Shown here: positions 16,441 to 24,774 of the stretch, one piece after another
Layout: each line of letters starts with the position of its first letter
Position numbering within the stretch: the stretch's first letter is position 1
Assembly (NCBI RefSeq): GCF_027853915.1
Contig: NZ_JAQGLA010000058.1
Coordinates: 1 to 47,661 of the forward strand
DNA: 47,661 nt
Origin: Saccharopolyspora oryzae
Lineage (GTDB): Bacteria > Actinomycetota > Actinomycetes > Mycobacteriales > Pseudonocardiaceae
Direction: 5' to 3'
Notes under the pieces: model-generated
The model's database searches: none
What the model was told of the DNA's origin: nothing
Seen by the model: the letters and a program-made list of their open reading frames with translations, nothing else
Made by a program: the position numbers and the translations under genes

Positions 16441-17808
16441 TCACGCCTGCCGGAACTTCCGGACCTCGTCGAACAGATCGCGGGCATCGGAGTTCGCGCG
16501 GTGCTTGGCGGCTTCCAGCTCCAGCGGCTTGAGCCGGTCGGAGACGCGAGCGGACTTGACCCGCTCACCGTGCTGGAGCGCGCGGCGCCCGATCTTGATG
16601 CCCTCTTGGACGTCACCGGCCCGGAAGTGGTTGGTGGCCTGCAGGCTGAGCCCGAACACGTGCGTGCGCTGCATGTCGGCGCCGTAGGCCTCGTTGCACT
16701 TGATGGTCTCGCCGACCGCGATCGGCGCGTGCTTCTTCGGGTCGAACACGGCCAGCGCGTCGTGCGCGGAACCGATCATGCCGTGCAGGTCGTTCTCGCC
16801 GAAGAACCGCACCCAGTCCGGTGCTTCGCTGGACTGCGCCCGAGCGAACTCGTCCTTCGTGCGGCCGACCATCTTCTGCACCTGGTCGGGCTTGTTGAGC
16901 ATGCCGTAGGCCCAGGCCTCGTTCGCGCACAGCACCGCGACGGTCAGCGCCGAACCGGACTCCTGCGCGGCGATCTGGCCGAGCTGGAACAGCTTCAACG
17001 CCTCGTTGGGCTCCTGGTGGTGCAGGTAGACCCGGCCCATCCGGTACAGCACGCTGGCCAGCAACCCGTGGTCATCTGCCTGCTTGGCGAACTCCAGCGC
17101 CTTGCCGAAGTGCCCGCGCGCCGGGTCGAGCAGCCCCACGTCGAACGACGTCCACCCGGCCAGGCTGTGCATGTCGGCCAGCGCCACGAACAACTGCTTG
17201 CGCACGATGTCGGTGGAGGTCGAGTCGAGCAGCTGCTGCGCCCAGGACAGCTGGGCCACCACGGCGTCGCGGCAGGTGCCGCCGCCGTAGCGGTAGTCGA
17301 GATCGCGCAGGGCCTTGGTCGCGGCCTGGATCTGCTGCACGTCGGTCATGCCGATCCTGGACGGCGCCGGCGTCTGGGCGTTCGCCGGAAGCCAACCGCT
17401 GGCCTCCCCGAACACCGCCGCACCCATGGTCACCTGGGCGGCGTGGGACAAGAACTTCCGCCGCTTCACCGATTCGTCCTCCTCAGCTTCGAGGGCGTTG
17501 GTCGCACTAGCGACCCGCATCGCGGTCGCCCCGTCGTAGGCGAGGCCCATGAAGCCCCGCGGGATACCCAGCCCGTCGGCGATCCTGGCCAGCACGTCGT
17601 AAGCCATGACCTGCCGACCCTTGAGGATCTCTGACACCTCGGATTGCGACTGGCCCGTCGAGGCCGCGATCTGGCGCTGCGAGACACCGCGTCGGCGCAG
17701 TAGCTTGTAGATCTCGCTGATGTCCCGCCGGGCCAGGGCATCCCGCATCTCCCGATCGTTCCAAACGTCGGGTGTAACGGGAGAGCCGCTAGAACCGATG
17801 ATGTTCAT
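16441..17808 (-). CDS. XRE-type regulator with TPR-like repeats
   Basis: 455 residues from ATG 17808. A helix-turn-helix lies at about residues 36-85 (GVSQRQIAASTGQSQSEVSEILKGRQV). A hydrophobic twin-basic stretch follows (RRKFLSHAAQVTMGAAVFGEA), typical of this actinobacterial group. The C-terminal 300 residues consist of paired helices like tetratricopeptide repeats (HFGKALEFAKQADDHGLLASVLYRMGRVYLHHQEPNEALKLFQLGQIAAQ). TPR modules in such regulators bind peptides or partner proteins. It is well placed to control the downstream kinase gene. Function is from architecture only. Confidence 0.88.
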   Translation of the reverse strand: MNIIGSSGSPVTPDVWNDREMRDALARRDISEIYKLLRRRGVSQRQIAASTGQSQSEVSEILKGRQVMAYDVLARIADGLGIPRGFMGLAYDGATAMRVASATNALEAEEDESVKRRKFLSHAAQVTMGAAVFGEASGWLPANAQTPAPSRIGMTDVQQIQAATKALRDLDYRYGGGTCRDAVVAQLSWAQQLLDSTSTDIVRKQLFVALADMHSLAGWTSFDVGLLDPARGHFGKALEFAKQADDHGLLASVLYRMGRVYLHHQEPNEALKLFQLGQIAAQESGSALTVAVLCANEAWAYGMLNKPDQVQKMVGRTKDEFARAQSSEAPDWVRFFGENDLHGMIGSAHDALAVFDPKKHAPIAVGETIKCNEAYGADMQRTHVFGLSLQATNHFRAGDVQEGIKIGRRALQHGERVKSARVSDRLKPLELEAAKHRANSDARDLFDEVRKFRQA

Positions 17809-18030
17809 TTAGACCCCCTGACGCTCTGCACGGGCGTTGGTCGCAGAGTAAGGGCACTGCGGCAACCCGGTGAAGTCCGCTTCGGTAGAGGTGATCGGTT
17901 GCGCTGAAGTCCGCCGACCGCTCGTCGTCGCCATTGGGCCGGTCACCGCCCAACGACTAGGCGAACCCGGCCGACTGGGCCCAATCTAGTCACCAGCAAG
18001 CAACCGAGCACGGACGGGACGGCAACCACG

Positions 18031-18282
18031 GTGGACGGACAGGCGCAGGAATCCCGGATCGGCCGGACGGCCGAATCCGCTCCGGCACCCGCCGAACGCC
18101 GTCGTTGGTGGCAGGTGGACTGTCGCGATGTGACGAACGCGCACCGCAACCTGGCCGTGCTGGTCAACCGGGATGAGGTTGAGCTCGTCGGACCGCCCGG
18201 CCACGCAGCGGTGCTCAGCACCGTGGGCGTGCGCCAGTTGTCAACAGCGTTGCGGGATGCCGCGATGCAGGCGAGAAAGTGA
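18031..18282 (+). CDS. Small conserved actinobacterial protein
   Basis: 83 residues from GTG 18031. After a disordered N-terminus comes RRRWWQVDCRDVTNAHRNLAVLVNRDEVELVGPPGHAAVLSTVGVRQLSTALRDAA. This looks like a compact beta/alpha fold seen in small hypothetical proteins that accompany DUF397/XRE-like regulator loci; no function is known. The downstream gene begins 13 bases after its stop, so the two are probably an operon, divergent from the XRE-TPR gene. Confidence 0.65.
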   Translation: MDGQAQESRIGRTAESAPAPAERRRWWQVDCRDVTNAHRNLAVLVNRDEVELVGPPGHAAVLSTVGVRQLSTALRDAAMQARK

Positions 18283-18295
18283 CGGTGACGTTTCA

Positions 18296-18634
18296 GTGGA
18301 CGAGATCCTGGGGCAGGTGCTGCGCAACGCAGTCCGCGAACGGCTCGACATGTTGAGCGAGCTCGCGGACCGCGCCGACGCCACCTCCCTGCTGTCCGTG
18401 GCGCGTTCCGAACTCCCCCGACTCACCGAGGGATGGCGGACGCTCCTCACCGCGCACGAAGCCGATGAGAAGGGCAACTGCCCGGAGTGCTCGAGCCGTT
18501 GGCGCCCGCAGAAAGCACCGTGCTCGGTGTGGCGCTCGGCTTACGAGCACCTGGTGGCAGGCGCGCTGTCTCCCCGTCCCGCACGGCACCAGCGACCGGC
18601 GCACGCTCTGCGCCCGGTGGCGCCGGTGCCGTAA
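18296..18634 (+). CDS. Small protein with CxxC zinc-site pattern
   Basis: 112 residues from GTG 18296; the frame is open further upstream but this start follows the previous gene. An N-terminal helical part (VDEILGQVLRNAVRERLDMLSELADRAD) precedes NCPECSSRWRPQKAPCSVWRSAYEHLVAG. The C-x-x-C, single Cys and His arrangement could bind zinc, as in small actinobacterial DNA- or RNA-associated proteins. The last 20 residues are Pro/Arg-rich. No named family is assigned. Confidence 0.6.
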   Translation: MDEILGQVLRNAVRERLDMLSELADRADATSLLSVARSELPRLTEGWRTLLTAHEADEKGNCPECSSRWRPQKAPCSVWRSAYEHLVAGALSPRPARHQRPAHALRPVAPVP

Positions 18635-18940
18635 AGCCGGCGGACTCGGTCCCGGAGCAGTACCTCCTCCCCGACCCGGGACCACCGAGAAACCGCCAGG
18701 TGGCGGCCGATGCGCGACTGGTCGCGTATCCCCGACCTCGACCATCGAGCATCGGCCGCCACCGATAAAACTCCACAAGCTTCCGCGGGCTGGTGCTGAC
18801 GCACTCCCCTCCCCCCGACCGGTACTGGTCCGCGGAGTCCAACTGCCGCGGTACCCGTTTCCCCGGACGGCTCCGCGGCAAGGATGGAAAGGCCCTGGCG
18901 CTCGATTCCCCGACCGAGCCCAGGGCTCTTTCCTTATGTC
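18635..18940. other. Gap with a terminator-like hairpin
   Basis: About 300 bases with no credible gene; open frames on both strands have poor, Arg/Pro/Ser-rich composition. At 18892-18926 an imperfect stem (GCCCTGG with CCAGGGC, then GCTC with GAGC across a one-base bulge) is followed by the T-rich CTCTTTCCTT. It may end the plus-strand small-gene transcript. Confidence 0.5.
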
Positions 18941-18982
18941 CGTGAGTCTTTTGGGCTGCTATGGCGACCCGAAAGACTCACG
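18941..18982 (-). repeat. Conserved hairpin downstream of the 1144-residue synthase gene
   Basis: 15-bp stem with one G-T wobble (CGTGAGTCTTTTGGG at 18941-18955, partner at 18968-18982) and a loop containing GCTATGG. It lies 22 bases past the stop of the minus-strand gene. Stem and loop nearly duplicate the element at 12061-12110. Confidence 0.8.
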
Positions 18983-19004
18983 GGGGGTGAGCAGGCCGAA
19001 CGCG

Positions 19005-22000
19005 TTACTTGCGGCGGAGTCTGGCTTTTGCCTTGAAGTGGTCGTCCAGGTGGAGGCCTGGTTGGGGGGATGTTCCTCGGGGTGTTGGGACGCCGGGGCG
19101 TTCTGCCGGAGTCGTGCGGTCGGCCGGGACCATCGCCCAGGGCTGGCGCGGGCCGAGCAGCGGCGAGTAGACCGGGACGAATCCCTGGTCCAGCAAGGAG
19201 ATCGCGAAGTCCACCGCCACGTGGCCGCGCGGGTCCAGGACGCCGGTGCCCTGCCACGGCAGCAGTCCGGAGCCGCCGAGGTAGGTGAAGCCCAGGCAGC
19301 CCCTGCGCACCGCGCTGAGCGTCAGGCGGACCCGGTTCGGGAACATCCGCTCGTAGCCGAACTCCTCGTCCACCTGCATCGTCGCCATGTAGCGGATGAC
19401 GGTGTGCCACGCCCGGCGCAGCACCGCGCACCGCGCTTGGCGCACTTCGGCGGACACGGTCTGGTCGCCGAGGTTGTAGACGTCGGCGTAGATCGCGGTC
19501 GACCACTCCAGCCGGTCGACGCCGGTCGGCACCGAGACCGGGACCGAGTACACCATCGACATCAGGATTTCCCGGAACAGCCCGATGACGTGCGGCGCGA
19601 AGTCGTCGGCACCGGCGGTCCACCGGTGCACCCGCTCCAAGGTGCGCAGCGGGTTGTCGGTGATGTCGAACTCGCGCAGCGATTCGCCGAGCAGCCGCCG
19701 GTACTTCGCGATCCGCTCCGCGCGCTGCGCCGGCAGGCCGGGGCCGAGGCGCTGCTCGGCGACCACGTCGATGTCCTCGACGACGGTGCGGTCGCCGATG
19801 CCGACCAGGTCCACGTACTCGCGCAGTTTGCGCTGGTAGGCATCGGTGATCGCGGCCGGGCGGCTCCGGAAGTGCCTGCCGTCGGTGAGGATGTTGAAGT
19901 GCAGGCCGGGCGGGTGCACCGCGCTGATCGCCCGCTGCATCTCGCGCAGCCGGGCCATCGCGCCGAGCTCGGCCAGGTCGGGCAGCGGGCCGCCGGCTTT
20001 GAGCCGGTTCAGGCACTGCTTGACCGGGAATCCGAGCAGCACCACTTCGATCGGTTCGCCGCGCCGCACCAGCGGTTCGACGTCCGCGCGCAGGTCGGCG
20101 AGCTGGTAGTTCGACCGGGATCCCTTGAAGAACTGCTTGCGGGTCAGCACGTGGTGCACCGCGCCGAGCGCCTGCTCGCAGTCCGCCGGACCCGGCTGGT
20201 CCAGCCCGAACTTCGCCGCTGCGCTGCGCCCGGTGCGCGTCGCCGCGCGGTCGACGTCGGCGAGCACCGAGTCCACGACCTCCTGGGTTTCCTGCGCGGT
20301 GAGGTGCACGGCCCAGCGCTGCGCCAAGCGGTTCTTGCGCAGCGCGCCGATCTGCAGCTCTTCCAGGGAGTGCGTGTTGGACAGGCGCGGACCGATGCGC
20401 TCGTCCGGTCGCGGGCGGGTTTCGAAGGTGGCGATCACCTCGTCCTGGTGCGCCCGGCGTTCGGCGGCGAACCCGGGGATCTCCACCGCGATCGACCGCG
20501 CACCGCCGAACCTCGCGCTGATCTCGGCCCGGTGGGCCTGCGCGTCGTCGAAGACCGCGACCACGTCGACGTCGCCGAGCTCGCCCAGCTCCGGGTCGCA
20601 GCTCGCGTCGTCGCCGAGGCAGAGCAGGGCGACCTCCGCGATCCCGGCCGCGGCCAGGACTTCTTCGGTCTGCTCGCGGAACCGCTCCTTGCGCCGGGTG
20701 TAGAACACCACGCGGCCACCGGCGTCCTGCACGTCCCACACGAACCGGGCCAGGCCCGCGTTGGCGCTGTCGGTCCGCAGCCGCTCGCGCGGGCGCGCCA
20801 TGAACGCGCGGACGAAGTCGGCGCGCACCGCGGCCCAGTCCACCGCCGGGTAGCGCTCGCCCAGTCCGCTCTGCTCGACGAAGTCGTCCCAGGTCTGCGG
20901 GGAATGCGTCGGCAGGACCGGCAGGGTCCCCGCGCTGGCGAGTTCGAGGATGCCCTCCGGTGCGCCGGGCCTCGGGCCGGAAGTCGCGCGGGCGGCGTCG
21001 AGGATCCGTTGCAGCGGGACGAATCCGCACAGGTCGACGTCGATGGCGACCGCGGGTTCGGCGACGTCCGGATCCCACCGGCGGCGACGGGTGCGCTGCT
21101 GGACCTCGTCGAGCACCGACCGCAGCACCGCATCCTGCTCATCCGGCACGGTGTGGGCGTAGCACTGCAGTGGTTGCTCGCCGGAGAGCAGCTCGGCGGT
21201 GCTCGGGTCGAGGTAGCGGAGTTCCTCGGCGATCACCCGGTCCACCGCGTGCCGGATCTGTCCGGCCCGGCGACCGCCGTCGAGCTCGGCGAACCCGGTG
21301 CTGAGCCGGTCGAGCGTGCCGACCAGCGCGCGGACCCCGGCGGCGACCTCGGTGCGGCTCGGCTCCCAGCTCACCCGCTCCTGGTCGGTGATCACCATCC
21401 GGCCGGTGGCCTGCAGCTCCGGGGAGAGCTCGACGGCGAGCCCGGTCTCGTCCAGCGCGAACAGCCCGATCCCGTGGACGTCGAGCGTCACCCGGAAGGT
21501 GCGCAGCAGCGGGCGGACGAAGTGCTCCAGGAAGTACTCGAGCTCGTCCTCGCGCCATTCGAACCGGTTGTCCAGCACCACGCGCAGCAGTTCCGGCGTT
21601 CCGTCGGCGCCCCGCCGCAGCAGCGCGGAGAGCGGCACGGCGATGGTGCCGCCGGGGTGCGACGGGTGCGCGGGCGCGGGCTCGGCCAGGCGGAGCAGCG
21701 CCGCGGTGTCCGTGCCGGTGTCGACCACGGCGCCGTGGACCGGTTGGGTCGCGCAGTGCATGCGCAGGTTCGGGTCTTCCTCCACGACCGCCGAAAACCG
21801 TTCCGAGCAGCGGATTTGCCGTTGCGCGCGCTCGCGGGAGGCGACCGATCGCAGCTGCACGGTGCGGGCCCGGTCGGCGATGCTGATCTGCTCGCCGGGC
21901 AGCGGCACGGTGAGGTCGGGTTCGGTCACCGCGGTCAGCAGGTTAGCGGCGAGGTCGGCGTCGGTGCCCGGCAGCAGTTCGACCCGGTCCACCGGGATCT

Positions 22001-22439
22001 TGGTGCGGTGCCCGGGATCCGGTGCGTTGACCAGGGAACGGGTCAGCCGCTGGAGCCAGCTCGCGTCGAAGACCTCCCGGGTGCGGCGCAACCGGACCAG
22101 CGCGCGGTAGAGATCGGCCCAGTCCGGTTCACCGCCGAGCGGGACTCCGCTGCCGATGCCGGTGAGCCGCAGCTGCCCGGACTGGGAGCGCTCGACGCGC
22201 AGCCCGTAGCCGCCTTCGGCCAGCAGCGCGTTCGCCGCGTTGGTGGTCAGCGGGCGCCGGAGCGCCGGAGCGTCGTCGTCCTCGGCCTCGCTCCCCCGGT
22301 CCGGCCGAGCGGCCGGCTCTGCGGTCAACCGCGCGGTCACGGTGCTGCGGTGCGCGTCGCGCGCGGGGCAGCGGAGCAGGCACGGGTACCCGCGGCAGGG
22401 ACGTCGCAGGACCCCGCGCTCCCCCAGATCGGTGTCCAC
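19005..22439 (-). CDS. IucA/IucC-like / HAD / DIT1-PvcA isocyanide synthase-like fusion (1144 aa)
   Basis: Three domains seem joined. Residues 60-360 look like the later part of NIS siderophore synthetases (IucA/IucC): TIAVPLSALL, EHFVRPLLRTFRVTLDVHGIG and ATGRMVITDQ. Residues 460-655 are HAD-like: D467-x-D469 (AIDVDLCGF), T581 (VVFYTRRK) and D631-D632 (AVFDDAQAHR). Residues 705-1085 fit DIT1/PvcA: RRGEPIEVVLLGFPVKQCLNRLKAGG, LPDLAELGAMARL, HPPGLHFNILTDGRHF and NRVRLTLSAV before LLPWQG. In PvcA/IsnA these belong to the enzyme that builds an isonitrile from an amino acid. Residues 12-25 hold three cysteines (RRPCRGYPCLLRCP). The start is GTG 22439 with a weak ribosome site. The DIT1 call is firm; the IucA/IucC call is tentative. 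Confidence 0.75.
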   Translation of the reverse strand: MDTDLGERGVLRRPCRGYPCLLRCPARDAHRSTVTARLTAEPAARPDRGSEAEDDDAPALRRPLTTNAANALLAEGGYGLRVERSQSGQLRLTGIGSGVPLGGEPDWADLYRALVRLRRTREVFDASWLQRLTRSLVNAPDPGHRTKIPVDRVELLPGTDADLAANLLTAVTEPDLTVPLPGEQISIADRARTVQLRSVASRERAQRQIRCSERFSAVVEEDPNLRMHCATQPVHGAVVDTGTDTAALLRLAEPAPAHPSHPGGTIAVPLSALLRRGADGTPELLRVVLDNRFEWREDELEYFLEHFVRPLLRTFRVTLDVHGIGLFALDETGLAVELSPELQATGRMVITDQERVSWEPSRTEVAAGVRALVGTLDRLSTGFAELDGGRRAGQIRHAVDRVIAEELRYLDPSTAELLSGEQPLQCYAHTVPDEQDAVLRSVLDEVQQRTRRRRWDPDVAEPAVAIDVDLCGFVPLQRILDAARATSGPRPGAPEGILELASAGTLPVLPTHSPQTWDDFVEQSGLGERYPAVDWAAVRADFVRAFMARPRERLRTDSANAGLARFVWDVQDAGGRVVFYTRRKERFREQTEEVLAAAGIAEVALLCLGDDASCDPELGELGDVDVVAVFDDAQAHRAEISARFGGARSIAVEIPGFAAERRAHQDEVIATFETRPRPDERIGPRLSNTHSLEELQIGALRKNRLAQRWAVHLTAQETQEVVDSVLADVDRAATRTGRSAAAKFGLDQPGPADCEQALGAVHHVLTRKQFFKGSRSNYQLADLRADVEPLVRRGEPIEVVLLGFPVKQCLNRLKAGGPLPDLAELGAMARLREMQRAISAVHPPGLHFNILTDGRHFRSRPAAITDAYQRKLREYVDLVGIGDRTVVEDIDVVAEQRLGPGLPAQRAERIAKYRRLLGESLREFDITDNPLRTLERVHRWTAGADDFAPHVIGLFREILMSMVYSVPVSVPTGVDRLEWSTAIYADVYNLGDQTVSAEVRQARCAVLRRAWHTVIRYMATMQVDEEFGYERMFPNRVRLTLSAVRRGCLGFTYLGGSGLLPWQGTGVLDPRGHVAVDFAISLLDQGFVPVYSPLLGPRQPWAMVPADRTTPAERPGVPTPRGTSPQPGLHLDDHFKAKARLRRK

Positions 22440-22896
22440 CGGGAAAGCACAGCACGTCGAACGACGGGAGGACGAGAGACAGCCGCGCAGTGACCCACGA
22501 TGACCTTTCTGTCACGGAGAATGACGACCCGATCACCCTAGATAGTGACCGCGCGCGCTGACAACATGACTCAATGCATATCCGAATGGTGTAACGCGGA
22601 GGATCCGCAGGTCAGCGGCAGGGCTACTACCGGGGCAACGACCAAACAGCCCAATTGGTCAAGTCGTCGCACTGGGAATCACCCATTCGATTGATACCGT
22701 CTTCGGCATGTCCGGAGCGCACGACCGCCCAGCGGCCGGGAAACTTGGGACAACACCGACATCGGGGGGTCACCCCCGGAAAGCGCCGGTGAACCAGGCC
22801 GCCGGGTCGAACTCGGCACCTCTCCCAGGGCTCCCCTGAAAGAGACTCATGGTCGTGGTCGGCAAGATGGTCAGTGCACATGATCAAGGAGTAGCC
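22440..22896. other. Divergent intergenic region
   Basis: About 450 bases between the divergent 1144-residue gene and the TetR gene. No credible gene; a 108-residue minus-strand frame at 22627-22953 overlaps the TetR start and has unnatural composition. It presumably holds both promoters. A short G/C hairpin (GGGGG-TCA-CCCCC) occurs around 22764-22777. I recognise no riboswitch. Confidence 0.4.
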
Positions 22897-23544
22897 TTGC
22901 CAGCCGAAGTCGCCCCACTGCGCCGCAAGCCGGTACAGCAGCGCAGTGCCCAACGCGTGGAGAAGATGCTCGCCGCCTGCGCTGAGCTGATCGACGAGGT
23001 GGGCTACGACGGGTTAACGACCACGCTCATCGCCGAACGGGCCGGGGTCGCGGTCGGTTCGCTCTACCAGTTCTTCCCGGACAAGCGCGCGGTCGTGCAG
23101 GAGCTGACGCTGCGCAACCTGGACCGCTTCGTGCACACCGTGTCGGCGCGGTTCGACCAGCTGGAGCTGGTGCACTGGTGGGACGCGGTGGACGCCGTCT
23201 TCGACGTCTACCTGACCATGCACCGCGAGGTCCCGGCGTTCAGCCGGCTGCACTTCGGCGACGTGGTCGACATGCGCCTGCTGGACCCGGGCAAGGACAA
23301 CAACGCCGTCATCGCCGAGAAGCTGATCGGGTTGCTCGCCGAGGAGTTCGACCTCGATCCGCAGGAGCTGCTGCTCCCGCTGGCGGTCGCGGTGGAGGCC
23401 GCCGACGCCGTGCTGCACATGGCGTTCCGGCGGGACCCGGCGGGCGACCCGACGCTGGTCGCCGAGGCCAAGGAGATGGTCCGCGGCTACCTGTCCAACC
23501 GGATCCCGGAGGGTCAGCCGAAGGACTTGCCCTCGCCTCGGTAG
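22897..23544 (+). CDS. TetR family transcriptional regulator
   Basis: 215 residues. The start is taken as TTG 22897 because AAGGAG lies 5 bases before it; an upstream start at 22849 has no such site. The HTH is in the N-terminal third: RVEKMLAACAELIDEVGYDGLTTTLIAERAGVAVGSLYQFFPDKRAVVQEL, the TetR pattern with the YQFF recognition region. The C-terminal ligand domain has several helices (RLHFGDVVDMRLLD; LPLAVAVEAADAVLHMAF). The ligand is unknown. Candidate targets are the neighbouring 24718-24740 palindrome or the divergent synthase gene. Its end overlaps the convergent gene by 31 bases. Confidence 0.9.
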   Translation: MPAEVAPLRRKPVQQRSAQRVEKMLAACAELIDEVGYDGLTTTLIAERAGVAVGSLYQFFPDKRAVVQELTLRNLDRFVHTVSARFDQLELVHWWDAVDAVFDVYLTMHREVPAFSRLHFGDVVDMRLLDPGKDNNAVIAEKLIGLLAEEFDLDPQELLLPLAVAVEAADAVLHMAFRRDPAGDPTLVAEAKEMVRGYLSNRIPEGQPKDLPSPR

Positions 23545-24689
23545 GTCGGTGCCGCGGTCAGGTCCTGGCCGTCGACCAGGTGGTAGTGGGTGAACCGCTC
23601 GGCGAGCTCACCCGCCTTGGCGTGCCGGAACCACACCCGGTCGCCGAGCCGGAGCCGGTCCGCGGCTGACCCGACGACGGGCGTCTGCACCTCTCCAGCG
23701 CCCTCCGCCGAGGTCAGCTTCAGGCCGCGCGGCCGGCTCGGCACCGGGATCCGGTCCGCACCGGGCGGGCCGGACGCCGGGTAGCCGCCGCCGAACAGGG
23801 TCGCGATGCGCGGTGCGGGCCGGTGCACGACCGGCAGCGCGTACTGCACCGCGGGGCGCGGTTGGAAGGAGCGGTAGGCGTCGAAGAGCGTGGGGCCGAT
23901 CAGCCCGGACCCGGCAGCGACCTCGGTGACCGCCGGTTCCGCGGAAGTCCGCTCGAGGCTCCCGGTCCCACCGCCGTTGACGAACTCCAGCGGTGCCGAC
24001 GCGCGCACCGCCCGCACCACCGCGCTGCGGCGTTCGGCGAGTTCGGCGGCGGACCGCCGCTGGAACCAGCGCACTGCCGCGCCGCGCAACGGCTGTCCGG
24101 CCGGTGCATCGCCGACCCCGGCGATCTGGCCTTCGTAGACCATCACGCCGACCAGCTGAAAACCCTTGCGGCGCACGATGTGCCGGGCAGCCTGCGCAGC
24201 TTGGTCGGCGGTGTGCACCGGGGAGCGGCGGGTTCCGATGTGCAGTCCGGGCAGCGGGCGCCAGGAGGCGTCGACCTCCAGGCAGAGCCGGATGTCCGGG
24301 CGGGTGGAACCGACTGCGGCGTCGATGAAGTCCAGGTGTTCGGGCGAATCCACCACGAGCGTGATCGCTCCGGCAGCGGCCGGATCGGCGGCGAGCTCCC
24401 GCAACGCGCCGCGGTCCACGGTCGGGTAGGCGACGAGGACGTCGTCGCTGAGCCCTTCCCGGTGCAGCCAAAGGGCTTCGGCGAGGCTGTAGCTCATCAG
24501 CCCGGCGAACCCGGGGGTTCGCAGCGCGCGGCCGAGCAACTCGCGGCAGCGCACCGACTTCGTGGCCACGCGGATCGGCCGTCCGGCCGCTCGCCGCACC
24601 AGATCTGCGGCGTTGTGGTCGAACGCGTCGAGGTCGACCACCGCGAACGGCGGGTCGAGCTCGCTGGTGATCTCGTCTAACCGGGACAC
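23514..24689 (-). CDS. Alanine racemase-fold amino acid deaminase/aldolase
   Basis: 391 residues with a PLP-binding TIM barrel like D-threonine aldolase and alanine racemase. The probable Schiff-base lysine is K44 in RVATKSVRC, after the FAVVDLDAFDHNAADL opening. Other barrel motifs are LCLEVDASWRPLPGLHIGTRRSPVHT and FVNGGGTGSLERTSAEPAVTEVAAGSGL. The C-terminal beta domain includes DRLRLGDRVWFRHAKAGELAERFTHYHLV, with the metal-site-like H and pattern of D-threonine aldolases. It likely acts on a D- or beta-hydroxy amino acid. The divergent lactone oxidase gene is its common actinobacterial neighbour. Confidence 0.88.
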   Translation of the reverse strand: MSRLDEITSELDPPFAVVDLDAFDHNAADLVRRAAGRPIRVATKSVRCRELLGRALRTPGFAGLMSYSLAEALWLHREGLSDDVLVAYPTVDRGALRELAADPAAAGAITLVVDSPEHLDFIDAAVGSTRPDIRLCLEVDASWRPLPGLHIGTRRSPVHTADQAAQAARHIVRRKGFQLVGVMVYEGQIAGVGDAPAGQPLRGAAVRWFQRRSAAELAERRSAVVRAVRASAPLEFVNGGGTGSLERTSAEPAVTEVAAGSGLIGPTLFDAYRSFQPRPAVQYALPVVHRPAPRIATLFGGGYPASGPPGADRIPVPSRPRGLKLTSAEGAGEVQTPVVGSAADRLRLGDRVWFRHAKAGELAERFTHYHLVDGQDLTAAPTYRGEGKSFG

Positions 24690-24717
24690 GCCGACAACCG
24701 TATGCCGAAAGGGCTTG

Positions 24718-24740
24718 TTATGTGAATCTCATTCACATAA
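24718..24740. promoter_or_regulatory. Operator-like palindrome between divergent genes
   Basis: Perfect 10-bp arms TTATGTGAAT and ATTCACATAA separated by CTC, at 24718-24740. It lies 28 bases upstream of the aldolase start and 34 bases upstream of the oxidase start, placed to control both. It is AT-rich in a GC-rich setting. The nearby TetR protein (22897-23544) is a candidate binder. Confidence 0.65.
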
Positions 24741-24774
24741 TTTCTCGGGGCATGCACCCGAAGGAGGGCTGAGC

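Noticed and set aside
18447..18881. Minus-strand 144-codon frame
   Set aside because: Low-complexity Pro/Arg/Ser sequence, overlaps the plus-strand gene with a zinc-site pattern.
18465..22493. Plus-strand open frame of over 1300 codons opposite the 1144-residue gene
   Set aside because: Sequence is rich in Arg, His, Val and Gln without any domain, and it mirrors the codon pattern of the minus-strand gene, which has three recognisable domains.
22450..22890. Riboswitch upstream of the TetR gene
   Set aside because: Short GC stems are present but no known riboswitch motif could be matched.
22627..22953. Minus-strand 108-codon frame upstream of the TetR gene
   Set aside because: Overlaps the TetR start, composition is atypical, no ribosome site seen.
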